Shown here piece by piece: positions 49,580 to 59,922 of a stretch of 64,000 nucleotides of DNA (positions are counted from its first letter, which is position 1; each line of letters starts with the position of its first letter). The DNA lies in NCBI GenBank assembly GCA_017308235.1, contig JAFKFL010000019.1, forward strand, positions 62,001-126,000, written 5' to 3'. The translations under genes were made by a program, and so were the position numbers. Source of the DNA: Alphaproteobacteria bacterium. GTDB taxonomy: Bacteria; Pseudomonadota; Alphaproteobacteria; Reyranellales; Reyranellaceae. The notes beneath the pieces were generated by a model. The model was not told the origin of the DNA. It did no database searches and was given only the letters and a program-made list of their open reading frames with translations.

Positions 49580-50508
49580 CTAAGGCACCAGCAAACACTC
49601 CACGCCGCCGGCCGGCCGTGGCTTGAACGGCGGCGTTTCCGTCGCGCAGCGCGGCTCGGCGATCGGGCAGCGGGGATGGAAGCGGCAGCCGGACGGGATG
49701 TTCGCCGGATCGGGCATCGTGTCGCCAAGCCCTACGTCGGGCACGCCGAGGCCAGGCTCGGGCGTCAGCACCGAAGCGAGCAGCGCCTTGGTGTAGGGAT
49801 GCTCGGGCTGAGCGAACAGCCTTTCGGTCGGCGCGCGCTCGACCAGACGGCCGAGGTACATCACCGCTACTTCGCTCGCGACATGCTCGACGACGGCGAG
49901 ATTGTGGCTGATGAAGAGATAGGTGAGGCCGAGGTCGCGTCGCAGTTCGGCCAGCAGGTTGAGGATCTGCGCCTGCACCGAAACATCGAGCGCTGACGTC
50001 GGCTCGTCGCACACCACGATGCGCGGTCGCAGCACCAGCGCCCGGGCGATGGCGACGCGCTGGCGCTGGCCACCCGAAAGTTCGGCCGGCAAGCGGCGCC
50101 CCATCTCGGCGCTGAGGCCAACGCGGCTCAGCATCTCGTCGACCGTGCGTGCGATTTTGGCCCGGCCGAGCGAACCTTGCGCGACCAAGGGCAAGGCGAC
50201 GATATCGCGGATGCGTGTCAGCGGATTGAGCGAGGAGAAGGGGTCCTGGAACACCGGCTGGATCAGGCGCGCCCGTGCCCGGCGATCGAGGCCGGCGATC
50301 TTCTGGCCTTCGATCTCGACCTCGCCCGAGTCGGGCGCCAATAGGCCCAGGATCACGCGCGCGAGCGTGCTCTTGCCGCAGCCCGATTCACCGACCACGC
50401 CCAGCACGCCGCCAGCCGGGATCGAGAAGGAGACATCGTCGACCGCCACGACACGACCCTTGCCCACGGCGAAGGTCTTGGCGACATGACGGACGTCGAT
50501 CGCGTCGG

Positions 50509-50512
<4 letters not shown>
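49580..50512 (-). CDS. Oligopeptide ABC transporter ATP-binding protein (OppF/DppF-like)
   Basis: A 310-residue ABC ATPase. Walker A is GESGCGKST, the signature motif LSGGQRQRVAIARAL, Walker B IVVCDEPTSALDVS and the switch His in FISHNLAVVEHV. The C-terminal oligopeptide-transporter extension contains CRFHPRCPIAEPRC, the Cys pattern that binds a cluster in some DppF proteins. It couples ATP hydrolysis to import with the next three genes, whose stops and starts overlap in series. The ATG at 50512 overlaps the stop of the previous gene. Confidence 0.94.
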
Positions 50513-51458
<946 letters not shown>

Positions 51459-51462
<4 letters not shown>

Positions 51463-52358
51463 GGCGCGGTCCTTGCGCCGAATTGGTCGCGCAGTCCGTC
51501 GCCCAGCAGGTTGATGCCGAGCACCAGCACGAACAACGCCACGCCCGGGATCATGATGATCCACGGGCTGAAGAACATGTAATCCTTGGCCTCGGCGATC
51601 ATCAGGCCCCACGACGGCAGGGGCGGCGGCACGCCGAGGCCGAGGAAGGAGAGAGCCGCCTCGAGCAGGATCGCAAGCGCGATCTCCAGCGTCGCAACGA
51701 CCACAAGATGGCTCGCGATGTTGGGCAGCACCTCGCGGGTGAGGATGCGAAAGCGCGAGCAGCCGGCGCACCAGGCGGCGGCGACATAGTCGAGGTTGCG
51801 CACCTGCATGGTGGTGGCGCGCGACACCACCGCGAAGCGATCCCACAGGAGCAGGCCGAGCGTGATCACAAGCAGGGTCATCGAGCTGCCCAGCAGGCCA
51901 ACCACCGCCAGCGCCACCAGCACGACCGGGAGCGAGAGGCGGGTGGTGATGGCGAACAGCACGGCATCGTCGGCGCGGCCGCCGAGAAAGCCGCCGATCA
52001 CGCCCAGCGTGATGCCGATCAGGCCGGAGACGAAGCTGACCGTCACGCCGATCAGCATCGAGATGCGGCAGCCCCAGATCAGTCGCGAGAGGTAATCTCG
52101 CCCGAGCTGGTCGGTGCCCAGAAGGTGCTCGGGGTTCGAGCCGTCCATCCAGAACGGCACCAGCAAGCGCTTGCCGAGGTCCTGCGCGAAGGGATCGTGC
52201 GGCACCAGGAGCGGCGCGAAGATCGCGCAGAAGGCCGCGATGCCGACAATCACCGCGCCGAACCAGGTTCCGGCGCTGCGCCAGCCGCGCCGTGGCCCCC
52301 GGGAGGACCTGGGCGAAGATTCGACCGACGAGCCGGGGTCCGTTGCCGTGACGCTCAT
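51459..52358 (-). CDS. Oligopeptide ABC transporter permease (OppC/DppC-like)
   Basis: A 299-residue permease with a long N-terminal cytoplasmic lead and six membrane segments. It shows LLGTDQLGRDYLSRLIWGCRISMLIG (the DppC signature after the first segment) and the EAA-type loop EVLPNIASHLVVVATLEIALAILLEAALSFLGLGVPPPLPSWG. It pairs with the DppB-like permease to form the channel. The start overlaps the stop of the upstream gene (ATGA), indicating a tight operon. Confidence 0.94.
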
Positions 52359-53272
52359 GCGCCGCGCAGCCTCGGATCAAGCACGGCGTTCATCAGGTCG
52401 GCGAGCATGGTGAGCAGGACATAGATCGCAGCCAGCACCAGCACGACCGACTGCACGACGGGGAAGTCGTTCTTGGCGATGCTCTCCCAGGCAAGGAAGC
52501 CCACGCCGTGCAAGGCGAACACCTGTTCGATCACGATCGAGCCGCCCAGCATGAAGCCGAGTTGCACCGCCGCGATCGCCACCACCGGGATCGCGGCATT
52601 GCGCAGTGCGTGCTTGAGCAGGATCGAGGCGCGCGACAGGCCCTTGGCGCGCGCCGTGCGGATGTAGTCCGAGCCCATGGCCTGGATCATGCCGGCCCGC
52701 GTCAGTCGCGTGAGGGCGGGAATGGCGGAGAAGGCCAGCACCACGCCCGGCATGATGTAGCTCTCCCAGGAATCCGTGCCCGAGATCGGCAGCCAGCCGA
52801 GCTTCAGCCCGAACAGGATCATCAACAGGAGGCCCAGCCAGAACGAGGGCATCGCCTGGCCAAGCAGGGCCACGACCTGCACGATCCGGTCGAAGGCCGT
52901 GTTCTCCCGCACCGCGGCCAGGATGCCGAGCGGCAGCGAAACGGCGAGCGCGATCACCAGCCCCGTCAGTCCCAGGGTCAGCGTCACCGGCATGCGCTCG
53001 CCGATCAGGGTGGCGACCCGCGTCTTGAAGAAATAGCTCTCACCCAGATCGCCGGTCACCGCCCGTCCGGCCCAGTCGAAGAACTGGATGAGCAGTGGCC
53101 GGTCGAGACCGTAGGCCTTGCGAACGGCGTCGACGTCAGCCTGGGTGGCGCTGGGTCCGGCGATGGAGACGGCGAGGTCGCCTGAGAGGCGTGTCAGGAT
53201 GAACGCGAGCGTCATCACCGTCGCCACGACAAGCAATGCCACGATCAGACGGCGGGCGAGGAAGCGGAGCAT
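52355..53272 (-). CDS. Oligopeptide ABC transporter permease (OppB/DppB-like)
   Basis: A 305-residue permease starting MLRFLARRLIVALLVVATVMTLAFILTRL, typical of DppB. DVDAVRKAYGLDRPLLIQFFDWAGRAVTGDLGESYFF follows the first segment, and the EAA loop is SDYIRTARAKGLSRASILLKHALRNAAIPVVAI. It is first in the minus-strand operon B-C-D-F. The ATG at 53272 is chosen over an open extension to 53323 because it matches the conserved N terminus. The promoter must lie between this start and the divergent metallopeptidase gene. Confidence 0.94.
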   Translation of the reverse strand: MLRFLARRLIVALLVVATVMTLAFILTRLSGDLAVSIAGPSATQADVDAVRKAYGLDRPLLIQFFDWAGRAVTGDLGESYFFKTRVATLIGERMPVTLTLGLTGLVIALAVSLPLGILAAVRENTAFDRIVQVVALLGQAMPSFWLGLLLMILFGLKLGWLPISGTDSWESYIMPGVVLAFSAIPALTRLTRAGMIQAMGSDYIRTARAKGLSRASILLKHALRNAAIPVVAIAAVQLGFMLGGSIVIEQVFALHGVGFLAWESIAKNDFPVVQSVVLVLAAIYVLLTMLADLMNAVLDPRLRGA

Positions 53273-53404
53273 GCTTGGGCAGCTTAGAGGGGTTCGACCG
53301 GGAACGCGACCATGCTCATGCACGCTGAATAGCTTGCGTGAACGGTGAACAATCAGTCACGCCGGGACCTTGGCGAGCGCGCGCGCCTGCTATATGGGGG
53401 AAGG

Positions 53405-53860
53405 ATGCCGGTCTTCACCAACCCGCGGCGCACGCCAATGTTCAGCGTTGCGCCATCGCTGGAGGACATCGAAGCCATCGCCGCCGAGGCACTGGCAACG
53501 ATTCCGGAGGAGTTTCGTCGGCACGTCGGCAACGTCCGAATCCAGGTCGACGATTTTCCGTCAGACGAGGTCGAGAAGGCGATGGAGCTCGAAACGCCCT
53601 TCGACGTGCTCGGTCTCTACCAGGGCGTGTCGATGGTCGAACGTGGCGCAGGCCACATCGCCAACGACATCGACCGTATCTTCCTCTACCGCCGGCCGAT
53701 CCTCGACTACTGGTGCGAGTCCCAGGAGGATTTGCCGCACATCGTGCGCCACGTGCTGATCCATGAGATCGGCCATCACTTTGGCCTCAGCGACGACGAC
53801 ATGGAAGCGATCGAAGCCAAGGCCGAGGAAGAGTCGCGGCGCGCGCAGCCGAACGCTTAG
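53405..53860 (+). CDS. Small zincin-like metallopeptidase family protein
   Basis: A 151-residue minimal metalloprotease-like protein with HEIGHHFGLSDDDMEAIE (H-E-x2-H, residues ~127-144) and the preceding RIFLYRRPILDYW. This is the layout of the short zincin family (PF06262-like) widespread in alphaproteobacteria and actinobacteria. Catalytic role and substrate are unproven. The start at 53405 follows GGGGGA; a GTG start at 53345 is an alternative. It is divergent from the Dpp operon. Confidence 0.88.
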   Translation: MPVFTNPRRTPMFSVAPSLEDIEAIAAEALATIPEEFRRHVGNVRIQVDDFPSDEVEKAMELETPFDVLGLYQGVSMVERGAGHIANDIDRIFLYRRPILDYWCESQEDLPHIVRHVLIHEIGHHFGLSDDDMEAIEAKAEEESRRAQPNA

Positions 53861-53884
53861 AGCAAGGCGGCGAGTCCAAACCAG

Positions 53885-55054
53885 TCACGTTGGCGCGTGC
53901 ACCGGCATTGGCGGTGCCAGGCGATAACGTCCGTCGAGCAGAGAGGCATCGGGCTGAAAAAACCGCGCGATGCGCCGGTCGGCCAACCAACGAACAGCTT
54001 TGGCCGGCAGCGGTGAGGGCGGCTCGAACCGACCGTCGATCTCGGCCACGAGATCGAGGATCTCCGCCGGCACCAGCGCGCCCAACGCCGTCGTGGCGAT
54101 GAAGGCGCGATAGAGATAGTCGGTGCCGAATTGGCCGAGCGTTCGCCCCGGATAGCGCCATCCGTCCACGACCTCGCCGAACGAGGGTCCGGCGGCGGCG
54201 ATCTCGGCTGCAGCGTCAGCGAGACCTGACGCAATCGCCTCCCGCTCGGCATTGTTGAAGGCCCGGGCATCGAAGCGGCGGCCGACATGCAGTCTCAAGG
54301 GGGCGAGATCGTCGAGCACCTCGCGATCGGCCTCTGACAGCCGGCAGGCGGCGAGCAGCGCAAGGCCGGTATTGAGGAGATCGAACCGGTCCTCGGGGCG
54401 CGGCGCATCCCAATCGATCACCGGCTCTGCCGGCGCGTAGGTACGAAAGCGCATCAGCTCGCGCATCTCGAGGATGCGCCGTTCATTGCGCTTGTCGGGC
54501 GTTTCGAGGAGGCTGCGGGCCTGCAGGTTCTGCGCGATCTCGAGGTCGGCCCTGGAGTCCGTGGCGGCGATACGGATCTGCAGCCACACCACGCTCGCGG
54601 GCGCGCGCAGGAGCGTCACGTCGCTTTCGACGGAGCCGTCCCACGAGGGATCTGCAATCAGGCATGCCGGTGGCGTCTGCCTCGACATGCGGCTGCTGAC
54701 ATGGGCGAAGGCGTTAGTGAAGGGATCGATGAAAGCCGCGCTGTAGAAGCGCTCGCCCATGGGCGGCAGGGTGAGGAAGAGCGGGCCAATCGAGAGATCG
54801 AGCCACGCCACACCCGCCAGCACGCCGTCGCTCGCGTCGGCACCCCACTTCAGGTTGTTGAGCTTGTGGCCCAGTTCGACCGTGTCGCGGTGGCGGCGAG
54901 CGAACATGCATGAGAGCGGCGTGAAATAGACCGCGGCGCGGTGGGCGAGCTGGCGCAGTCCACCATTGTCGCCAGTACGAGCCTGGCCAGTGGCGAAGGG
55001 CGCCGCGACCGAGGCCGCGCAGCCGGCGAGCAGGGCGCGCCGGCCGACCGTCAT
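53885..55054 (-). CDS. DUF1254-type exported protein
   Basis: A 389-residue protein with a Tat/Sec-like signal (TVGRRALLAGCAASVAAPFATG). The N-terminal domain resembles DUF1254: NNLKWGADASDGVLAGVAWLDLSIGPLFLTLPPMGERFYSAAFIDPFTNAF (about 66-116), including the W-L-D-L and R-F-Y motifs. The C-terminal half contains GRTLGQFGTDYLYRAFIATTALGALVPAE, similar to the DUF1214-linked part. Function is unknown. Its start overlaps the stop of the glycosylase gene (ATGA). Confidence 0.8.
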   Translation of the reverse strand: MTVGRRALLAGCAASVAAPFATGQARTGDNGGLRQLAHRAAVYFTPLSCMFARRHRDTVELGHKLNNLKWGADASDGVLAGVAWLDLSIGPLFLTLPPMGERFYSAAFIDPFTNAFAHVSSRMSRQTPPACLIADPSWDGSVESDVTLLRAPASVVWLQIRIAATDSRADLEIAQNLQARSLLETPDKRNERRILEMRELMRFRTYAPAEPVIDWDAPRPEDRFDLLNTGLALLAACRLSEADREVLDDLAPLRLHVGRRFDARAFNNAEREAIASGLADAAAEIAAAGPSFGEVVDGWRYPGRTLGQFGTDYLYRAFIATTALGALVPAEILDLVAEIDGRFEPPSPLPAKAVRWLADRRIARFFQPDASLLDGRYRLAPPMPVHAPT

Positions 55055-55689
55055 GCCTGCCGCTCCCGTTGTTGCCGTCGCTCTAGGACAAAGGCGGCGG
55101 CTGCCCGCCATGGCTTCAGGGTCCAGAAGGAGCGGGCGCGCCCCGACGGCGAGGCAAGCACGAAGACGGCCGCATCTTCGAGCACTTCGGGCTGCCGGCC
55201 ATAAACGAGTGCTTTGCGGCCGAGCCCGAGCGACGCGGCATTCTTGCTGGTGAAGGCGACGGCCGCCGGCCGGTATTTGCGAAGCTTCGCGTGCAACGAT
55301 CTGGCGTCCATGGCGTGGGCGCTTAGTTCGTGGTCGGAGCCGTATTCGGTCTTGTTGAGGTCCGTGAGCCCGATCCTCCAACCCAGCAGCTCGGGATAGC
55401 GCTGGGGTGCCAGCCGCTCAGGTGTGAGACCGACGGCGTGCAAGGTCGCCCAGAAGGCGTTGCCGGGATTGGCATAGTAGGCGCGGGCGGCGTAGGACGC
55501 CGGACTGGGCGCGGTGCCGCAGAAGACGAGATCGAGCCCCGGCGCCAGCAGATCCGGCACCAGGTGCTTCTGTCCGCGCAAGGGACGCTTCTCGGGGAGC
55601 AAGGCCCGTTCCATCGGCCGCATGATGCCCCAGGCTTCGCACCGCGAACAGACGTTAGCGAAACGTTGGATCGCCTGGACCTTGTCCAT
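55051..55689 (-). CDS. Mismatch-specific uracil/thymine DNA glycosylase (Mug-like)
   Basis: About 212 residues of the Mug/TDG branch of the UDG superfamily, which removes U or T from G mismatches. Motif 1 reads LVFCGTAPSPASYAARAYYANPGNAFWATLHAVGL (from about residue 54), with a T-A-P where E. coli Mug has I-N-P. The downstream GLTDLNKTEYGSD and a late VLASPSGRA (motif 2) also fit. Cys-x2-Cys near the N terminus is not typical. Ribosome sites are weak for all candidate starts (55689, 55626, 55617). It is divergent from the acyl-CoA dehydrogenase 37 bases away. Confidence 0.8.
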   Translation of the reverse strand: MDKVQAIQRFANVCSRCEAWGIMRPMERALLPEKRPLRGQKHLVPDLLAPGLDLVFCGTAPSPASYAARAYYANPGNAFWATLHAVGLTPERLAPQRYPELLGWRIGLTDLNKTEYGSDHELSAHAMDARSLHAKLRKYRPAAVAFTSKNAASLGLGRKALVYGRQPEVLEDAAVFVLASPSGRARSFWTLKPWRAAAAFVLERRQQRERQA

Positions 55690-55726
55690 TGGCGCTCGCC
55701 GCGCATGATGGTCTCCGGAGGATCGC

Positions 55727-56884
55727 ATGAGAAAGATCGATGTCGAGGACGAGACACAGCTCCTGGCAACCATCGACCGCTGGATCGCACGCGAGGTGGC
55801 GCCGCACGTAAAGGAATTCGACCACGCCGACAAGTGGCCGGCCGAAATCGTGGAGCAGATGAAGGAGCTCGGCCTGTTCGGCGCCACCGTATCGCCTGAG
55901 TATGGCGGGCTTGGCCTGCCGGCCACGACCTATGCCGAGATCGTGATGCGCATCTCTTCGGTGTGGATGGCGATCACCGGCATCTTCAACTCGCACCTGA
56001 TGCTGGCGTTGGCGGTCGAGAAATTCGGCACCGAGCCGCAGAAACGGCATTGGCTGCCGAAGTTCGCCTCGGGCGAGATCCGGGGCGGGCTGGCGCTCAC
56101 CGAGCCCGACGCCGGCACCGATCTGCAGGCAATCCGCATGACAGCGCGGCGCGAGCGCGATCACTACGTGATCAACGGCACCAAGACCTGGATTTCGAAC
56201 GGTATCGAGGGCTCTTGCTTCGCGCTCCTGGTGAAGACCAACCCCGAGGCCCAGCCGCGCTACTCCGGCATGAGCCTCTTCATTGCGCCCAAGGGGCCAG
56301 GCTTCAAGGTCGGGCGCAAGCTCGAGAAGCTTGGCTACAAGTCGATCGATTCCGGCGAGCTGATCTTCGAAGACTATCGGATTCCGGCCGACCACCTGAT
56401 CGGCGAAGTCGAAGGCCGTGGCTTCACGCAGGTCGCGGGCGGGCTGGAGCTTGGCCGCATCAATGTCGCGGCCCGTGGCGTTGGAATCGCCGAGGGCGCG
56501 TTGCGGCTTGCGACCGAGTATGCGCAGGTGCGCAAGACCTTCGGCAAGCCGATCGCCGAGCATCAGGCGATCGCGCTGAAGCTTGGCGAGATGGCGACGC
56601 GCGCACGGGCCGCGCGCCTCCTCACGCTTGACGCCGCGCAGGCCTTCGACCGTGGCGATCGCTGCGACATGGAGGCGGGGATGGCGAAGTATTTCGCCTC
56701 GGAGGCAGCGCTGGAGAACAGCACCGAGTCGATGCGCATCCACGGCGCCTACGGCTACTCCAAGGAATACGACATCGAGCGGCTCTATCGCGACGCGCCG
56801 CTGACCTGTATCGGCGAAGGGACTAACGAAATGCAGCGCCTGATTATTGCCCGCCAGTGGCTGAAGCGGAACGCCTCCCTATGA
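55727..56884 (+). CDS. Acyl-CoA dehydrogenase
   Basis: A 385-residue FAD enzyme. ALTEPDAGTDLQAIRMTARR (residues ~122-141) is the flavin/substrate signature. ARGVGIAEGALRLATEYAQVRKTFGKPIAEHQAI and RIHGAYGYSKEYDIERLYRDAPLTCIGEGTNEMQRLIIAR (second ACD signature) carry the catalytic Glu near IGEGTNE. It oxidises an acyl-CoA at C2-C3. The start follows CCGGAGG, and the stop overlaps the first CaiB/BaiF gene (ATGA), defining an acyl-CoA operon. Confidence 0.94.
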   Translation: MRKIDVEDETQLLATIDRWIAREVAPHVKEFDHADKWPAEIVEQMKELGLFGATVSPEYGGLGLPATTYAEIVMRISSVWMAITGIFNSHLMLALAVEKFGTEPQKRHWLPKFASGEIRGGLALTEPDAGTDLQAIRMTARRERDHYVINGTKTWISNGIEGSCFALLVKTNPEAQPRYSGMSLFIAPKGPGFKVGRKLEKLGYKSIDSGELIFEDYRIPADHLIGEVEGRGFTQVAGGLELGRINVAARGVGIAEGALRLATEYAQVRKTFGKPIAEHQAIALKLGEMATRARAARLLTLDAAQAFDRGDRCDMEAGMAKYFASEAALENSTESMRIHGAYGYSKEYDIERLYRDAPLTCIGEGTNEMQRLIIARQWLKRNASL

Positions 56885-58020
56885 ACAAGCCGCTCGAAGG
56901 CATTCGTGTTCTGACGCTGGAGCAGTTCGGCGCCGGTCCCTATGGCACCATGTTCCTGGCCGAGCTCGGCGCCGAGGTGATCAAGATCGAGCCGCCGGAA
57001 GGCGATCCCAGCCGACAGGTCGGGCCGCACAAGCTCGGCCTCGCCGACAGCCAATATTTCCAGGCGTGGAACCTCGGCAAGAAGAGCGTGGCGCTCGACA
57101 TCAAATCACCGGAAGGCCGGCGGCAGTTCGAGGCGCTGGTCAAGACGGCGGACTGCGTGGTGAACAATCTCCGCGGCACGCAGCCCGCGAAGCTTCGTCT
57201 CGACTATGCGAATCTGGCGCCCATCAAACCCTCGATCGTGTGCCTGCATATCTCCGCCTACGGCCGCACCGGCGAGCGCAAGGATTGGCCGGGCTACGAT
57301 TTCCTGATGCAGGCCGAGGCTGGCCTGATGGAACTCACCGGCGAGCCCGACGGACCGCCGGCGCGTGTTGGCGTGTCCCTGATCGACAGCATGAGCGGCC
57401 TGACCGGCATCGTGGGCCTGCTGAGCTGCCTCTTGCGTGCCCGCACCACCGGTAAGGGCTGCGACGTCGATACCTGCCTCTACGACGTCGCCATGCACCA
57501 GCTCACCTATCCGGGCGTGTGGTATCTCAACGAGGGAGATGTCTCATCACGCCAGCCGCGCAGCGCGCACCTCTCGCTCGCGCCGGTCCAGACCTTCCCG
57601 ACTCGCGACGGCTGGATCTTCATCATGTGCATGACCCAGAAGTTCTGGCTGGCGCTCTGCGAGGCGACGGGCCGCGCCGGCCTTTCGGACGATCCGCGCT
57701 TTCCCGATCCCAATACCCGTGCGCGCAATCGGTCGGCGCTCACCGAGGCACTCGATCCCACCTTTCGTACGCGCACGACAGACGAGTGGCTTTCGAGGCT
57801 GAACGGAGTCGTCCCGGCGGCGCCGGTCTATCGAGTCGACCAGGCGCTCGACGGCGGTTTTGCGCGGGCCTCGGGCATGGTCTCCGCCGTGCCTCATCCG
57901 CAGAAGGGCAAGCTGCGCGTTCTTGCCAATCCGATCCGGGTCGATGGCGAGCGGCTGGAGCAACAAGCCTGCGCGCCGCTCGGCGCCGACAACAAGTTGC
58001 TGCTGGCGAGGTCGTCATGA
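56881..58020 (+). CDS. CaiB/BaiF family CoA-transferase 1
   Basis: A 379-residue family III CoA-transferase. It shows LEGIRVLTLEQFGAGPYGTMFLAELGAEVIKIEPPEGD at the N terminus, GKKSVALDIKSPEGR, and the catalytic Asp segment GYDFLMQAEAGLMELTGEPDGPPARVGVSLIDSMSGL (about 138-174). It moves CoA between acyl groups to activate or recycle acids. The start overlaps the dehydrogenase stop, and the second CaiB/BaiF gene overlaps its own stop. The two paralogues may form a heterodimer or act on different acids. Confidence 0.93.
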   Translation: MNKPLEGIRVLTLEQFGAGPYGTMFLAELGAEVIKIEPPEGDPSRQVGPHKLGLADSQYFQAWNLGKKSVALDIKSPEGRRQFEALVKTADCVVNNLRGTQPAKLRLDYANLAPIKPSIVCLHISAYGRTGERKDWPGYDFLMQAEAGLMELTGEPDGPPARVGVSLIDSMSGLTGIVGLLSCLLRARTTGKGCDVDTCLYDVAMHQLTYPGVWYLNEGDVSSRQPRSAHLSLAPVQTFPTRDGWIFIMCMTQKFWLALCEATGRAGLSDDPRFPDPNTRARNRSALTEALDPTFRTRTTDEWLSRLNGVVPAAPVYRVDQALDGGFARASGMVSAVPHPQKGKLRVLANPIRVDGERLEQQACAPLGADNKLLLARSS

Positions 58021-59132
58021 AGCTCGAAGGCATCAAGGTCATCGACCTTTCCTGGTTCCTGCCGGGGCCCTATCTCACGACCGCGCTCGCTGACCATGGC
58101 GCCGAGGTGATCAAGGTCGAGCCGCCGGCCAATGGCGACCTTGGTGGCGATCCCGGTCGCCACATCCGGCCTCCCGATCAGCGGACCTCGGTGTTCTTCC
58201 GCAACATGGCGCGCGGCAAGAAGAGCGTTGTGCTCGACCTCAAGAGCGAGCAGGGCCGCGCCGATCTCTTTCGCCTGGCCTGCGAGGCCGATGTGATCGT
58301 CGAATCCTTCCGCCCCGGCGTCGCGGCGCGATTTGGCATCGGCTACGACGCAGTGAAGGTGGCGAACCCTGGCATCGTCTATTGCTCGATCTCGGCCTTC
58401 GGCCAGGACGGCGCCTATCCCGGCCGCGCCGCGCACGACCTCGCGCTCGAGGCGATGACGGGTGTGCTGAGCCTGACCTTGGGTGACGATGGCCGGCCGG
58501 CCATTCCCGGCATTCCTGTCGCCGATCTGGTGAGCGGGCTTCACGCACTGAGCGGTGTGCTGATGGCATTGCTGCGCCGCCAGACCACCGGCCACGGCGA
58601 CTATATCGACGTCTCCATGCACGAGGCGTTGATGGCTTCCTGCGCCAACGTGGTCGGTACCGCCTTCACTGAAGGCAAGCAACCTGACGTCAAGCAGCAG
58701 CGCACGACAGGAGGCTCGGCCTTCTATCGGATCTACGACACATCAGACGGCCGCCAACTCGTATTGGCCGGGCAGGAGATGAAGTTCGTGAAGAACCTTC
58801 TGGGCGCACTGGGAAAGGCCGAATGGGCGCCACTCTGCGAATGGCCGGGCGCGCATCAGAAACCAGTGATGGACTTCCTCGAAGCCACCTTCCGCCAGAA
58901 GCCGCTGGCGCATTGGATGGAATGGCTTGGCACGCTCGACATCTGCTACGGACCTGTCAATACGCTGCCCGAAGCCATTGCCGATCCGAACCTGCTCAAG
59001 CGCGGCGCGGTGCTGGTCGACGGCGACGGCCGCAAGCACTTTGCGCCTGTCGTGCGCTTCAAGGACGAGCCGTCGCAGCCTCTCTATCGCGAGCCGCTGC
59101 TGGGCGAGCACACCAAGGCGGTGCTCGGCTAG
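58017..59132 (+). CDS. CaiB/BaiF family CoA-transferase 2
   Basis: A 371-residue family III CoA-transferase with LEGIKVIDLSWFLPGPYLTTALADHGAEVIKVEPPANGD, RGKKSVVLDLKSEQGR and AHDLALEAMTGVLSLT carrying the catalytic Asp. It is about 30% similar by eye to its neighbour but lacks that protein's GRTGERKDWPGYD form. Its start overlaps the previous stop (ATGA). The 3' end overlaps the convergent SDR gene by four bases. Acid specificity is unknown. Confidence 0.93.
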   Translation: MKLEGIKVIDLSWFLPGPYLTTALADHGAEVIKVEPPANGDLGGDPGRHIRPPDQRTSVFFRNMARGKKSVVLDLKSEQGRADLFRLACEADVIVESFRPGVAARFGIGYDAVKVANPGIVYCSISAFGQDGAYPGRAAHDLALEAMTGVLSLTLGDDGRPAIPGIPVADLVSGLHALSGVLMALLRRQTTGHGDYIDVSMHEALMASCANVVGTAFTEGKQPDVKQQRTTGGSAFYRIYDTSDGRQLVLAGQEMKFVKNLLGALGKAEWAPLCEWPGAHQKPVMDFLEATFRQKPLAHWMEWLGTLDICYGPVNTLPEAIADPNLLKRGAVLVDGDGRKHFAPVVRFKDEPSQPLYREPLLGEHTKAVLG

Positions 59133-59875
59133 CCGAGCCCGATGCGCTTGCGGAACGCCTCGTCGCGCATCGAGGCGTCTTCGCCGATCAGGTCGTCGCT
59201 GGCGCTGTCGCAGAGGTAGAGCAGGCCGCGCACGGCGTGCTCGACCGGCGAGAGGTCGGCACGCGGGATCTGGCTGATGGCATTGATGCCCGAAGCCCGG
59301 ATCTTGACCTGCATGTCTGTGTCGATGGTGCCGGGCGAGAAGCCAAAGACGCGAATGCCGCGGGCTCCGGTCTCGAGCTTGATCGAGCGCGTCAGCATGG
59401 CAAGCCCCGCCTTCGAGGCGCAGTAGGAACTCCAGCCTTCGAGCGGCCGGTAGGCCGCACCTGAGGAGACGTTGATGATCGTGCCGCCGGCCTTGGCCAT
59501 GCCGTCGAGCACGGCGCGCAGGACATTGTAGGCACCGATCAGGTTGATCTGGATGTTGCGCGCCCAGGCGGCGGGATCGGACGAGGCGATGTCCGAGATC
59601 GGCTCGATGACGCCCGCGTTGTTGACCAGGATATCGAGGCCGCCGAAGCGCTTTCGCGTCGCGGCCACGGCACGCTCGACGGCAGCATAGTCGGAGACGT
59701 CGCACGCCAACGCTGCGGCACCACCGCCAATTTCTTGCGCGACCTTTTGGACGAGCGCGCCATCGCGGGCCAGCAGCATGACGGCGGCACCCTGCTTGGC
59801 CAGTGCTCGGGCGGCACCCTCACCCAAGCCGCGGCTCGCGCCGGTCACCAATGCGATTTTTCCGTTCAAGTTCAT
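59129..59875 (-). CDS. Short-chain dehydrogenase/reductase
   Basis: A 248-residue classical SDR. The cofactor loop is TGASRGLGEGAARAL (11-25), followed by NNAGVIEPISD, catalytic Ser in VSSGAAY and Y-x3-K in SYCASKAGLAM. The protein ends with a MRDEAFRKR tail. The substrate is unknown; members reduce 3-oxoacyl groups, steroids and sugars. The ATG at 59875 gives MNLNGKIALVTG. It is divergent from the hydrolase gene 47 bases away. Confidence 0.92.
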   Translation of the reverse strand: MNLNGKIALVTGASRGLGEGAARALAKQGAAVMLLARDGALVQKVAQEIGGGAAALACDVSDYAAVERAVAATRKRFGGLDILVNNAGVIEPISDIASSDPAAWARNIQINLIGAYNVLRAVLDGMAKAGGTIINVSSGAAYRPLEGWSSYCASKAGLAMLTRSIKLETGARGIRVFGFSPGTIDTDMQVKIRASGINAISQIPRADLSPVEHAVRGLLYLCDSASDDLIGEDASMRDEAFRKRIGLG

Positions 59876-59922
59876 CGTTCTTCCTCCGCTACAGTCGGCA
59901 CCATAACCCATGGGAGGAAGAA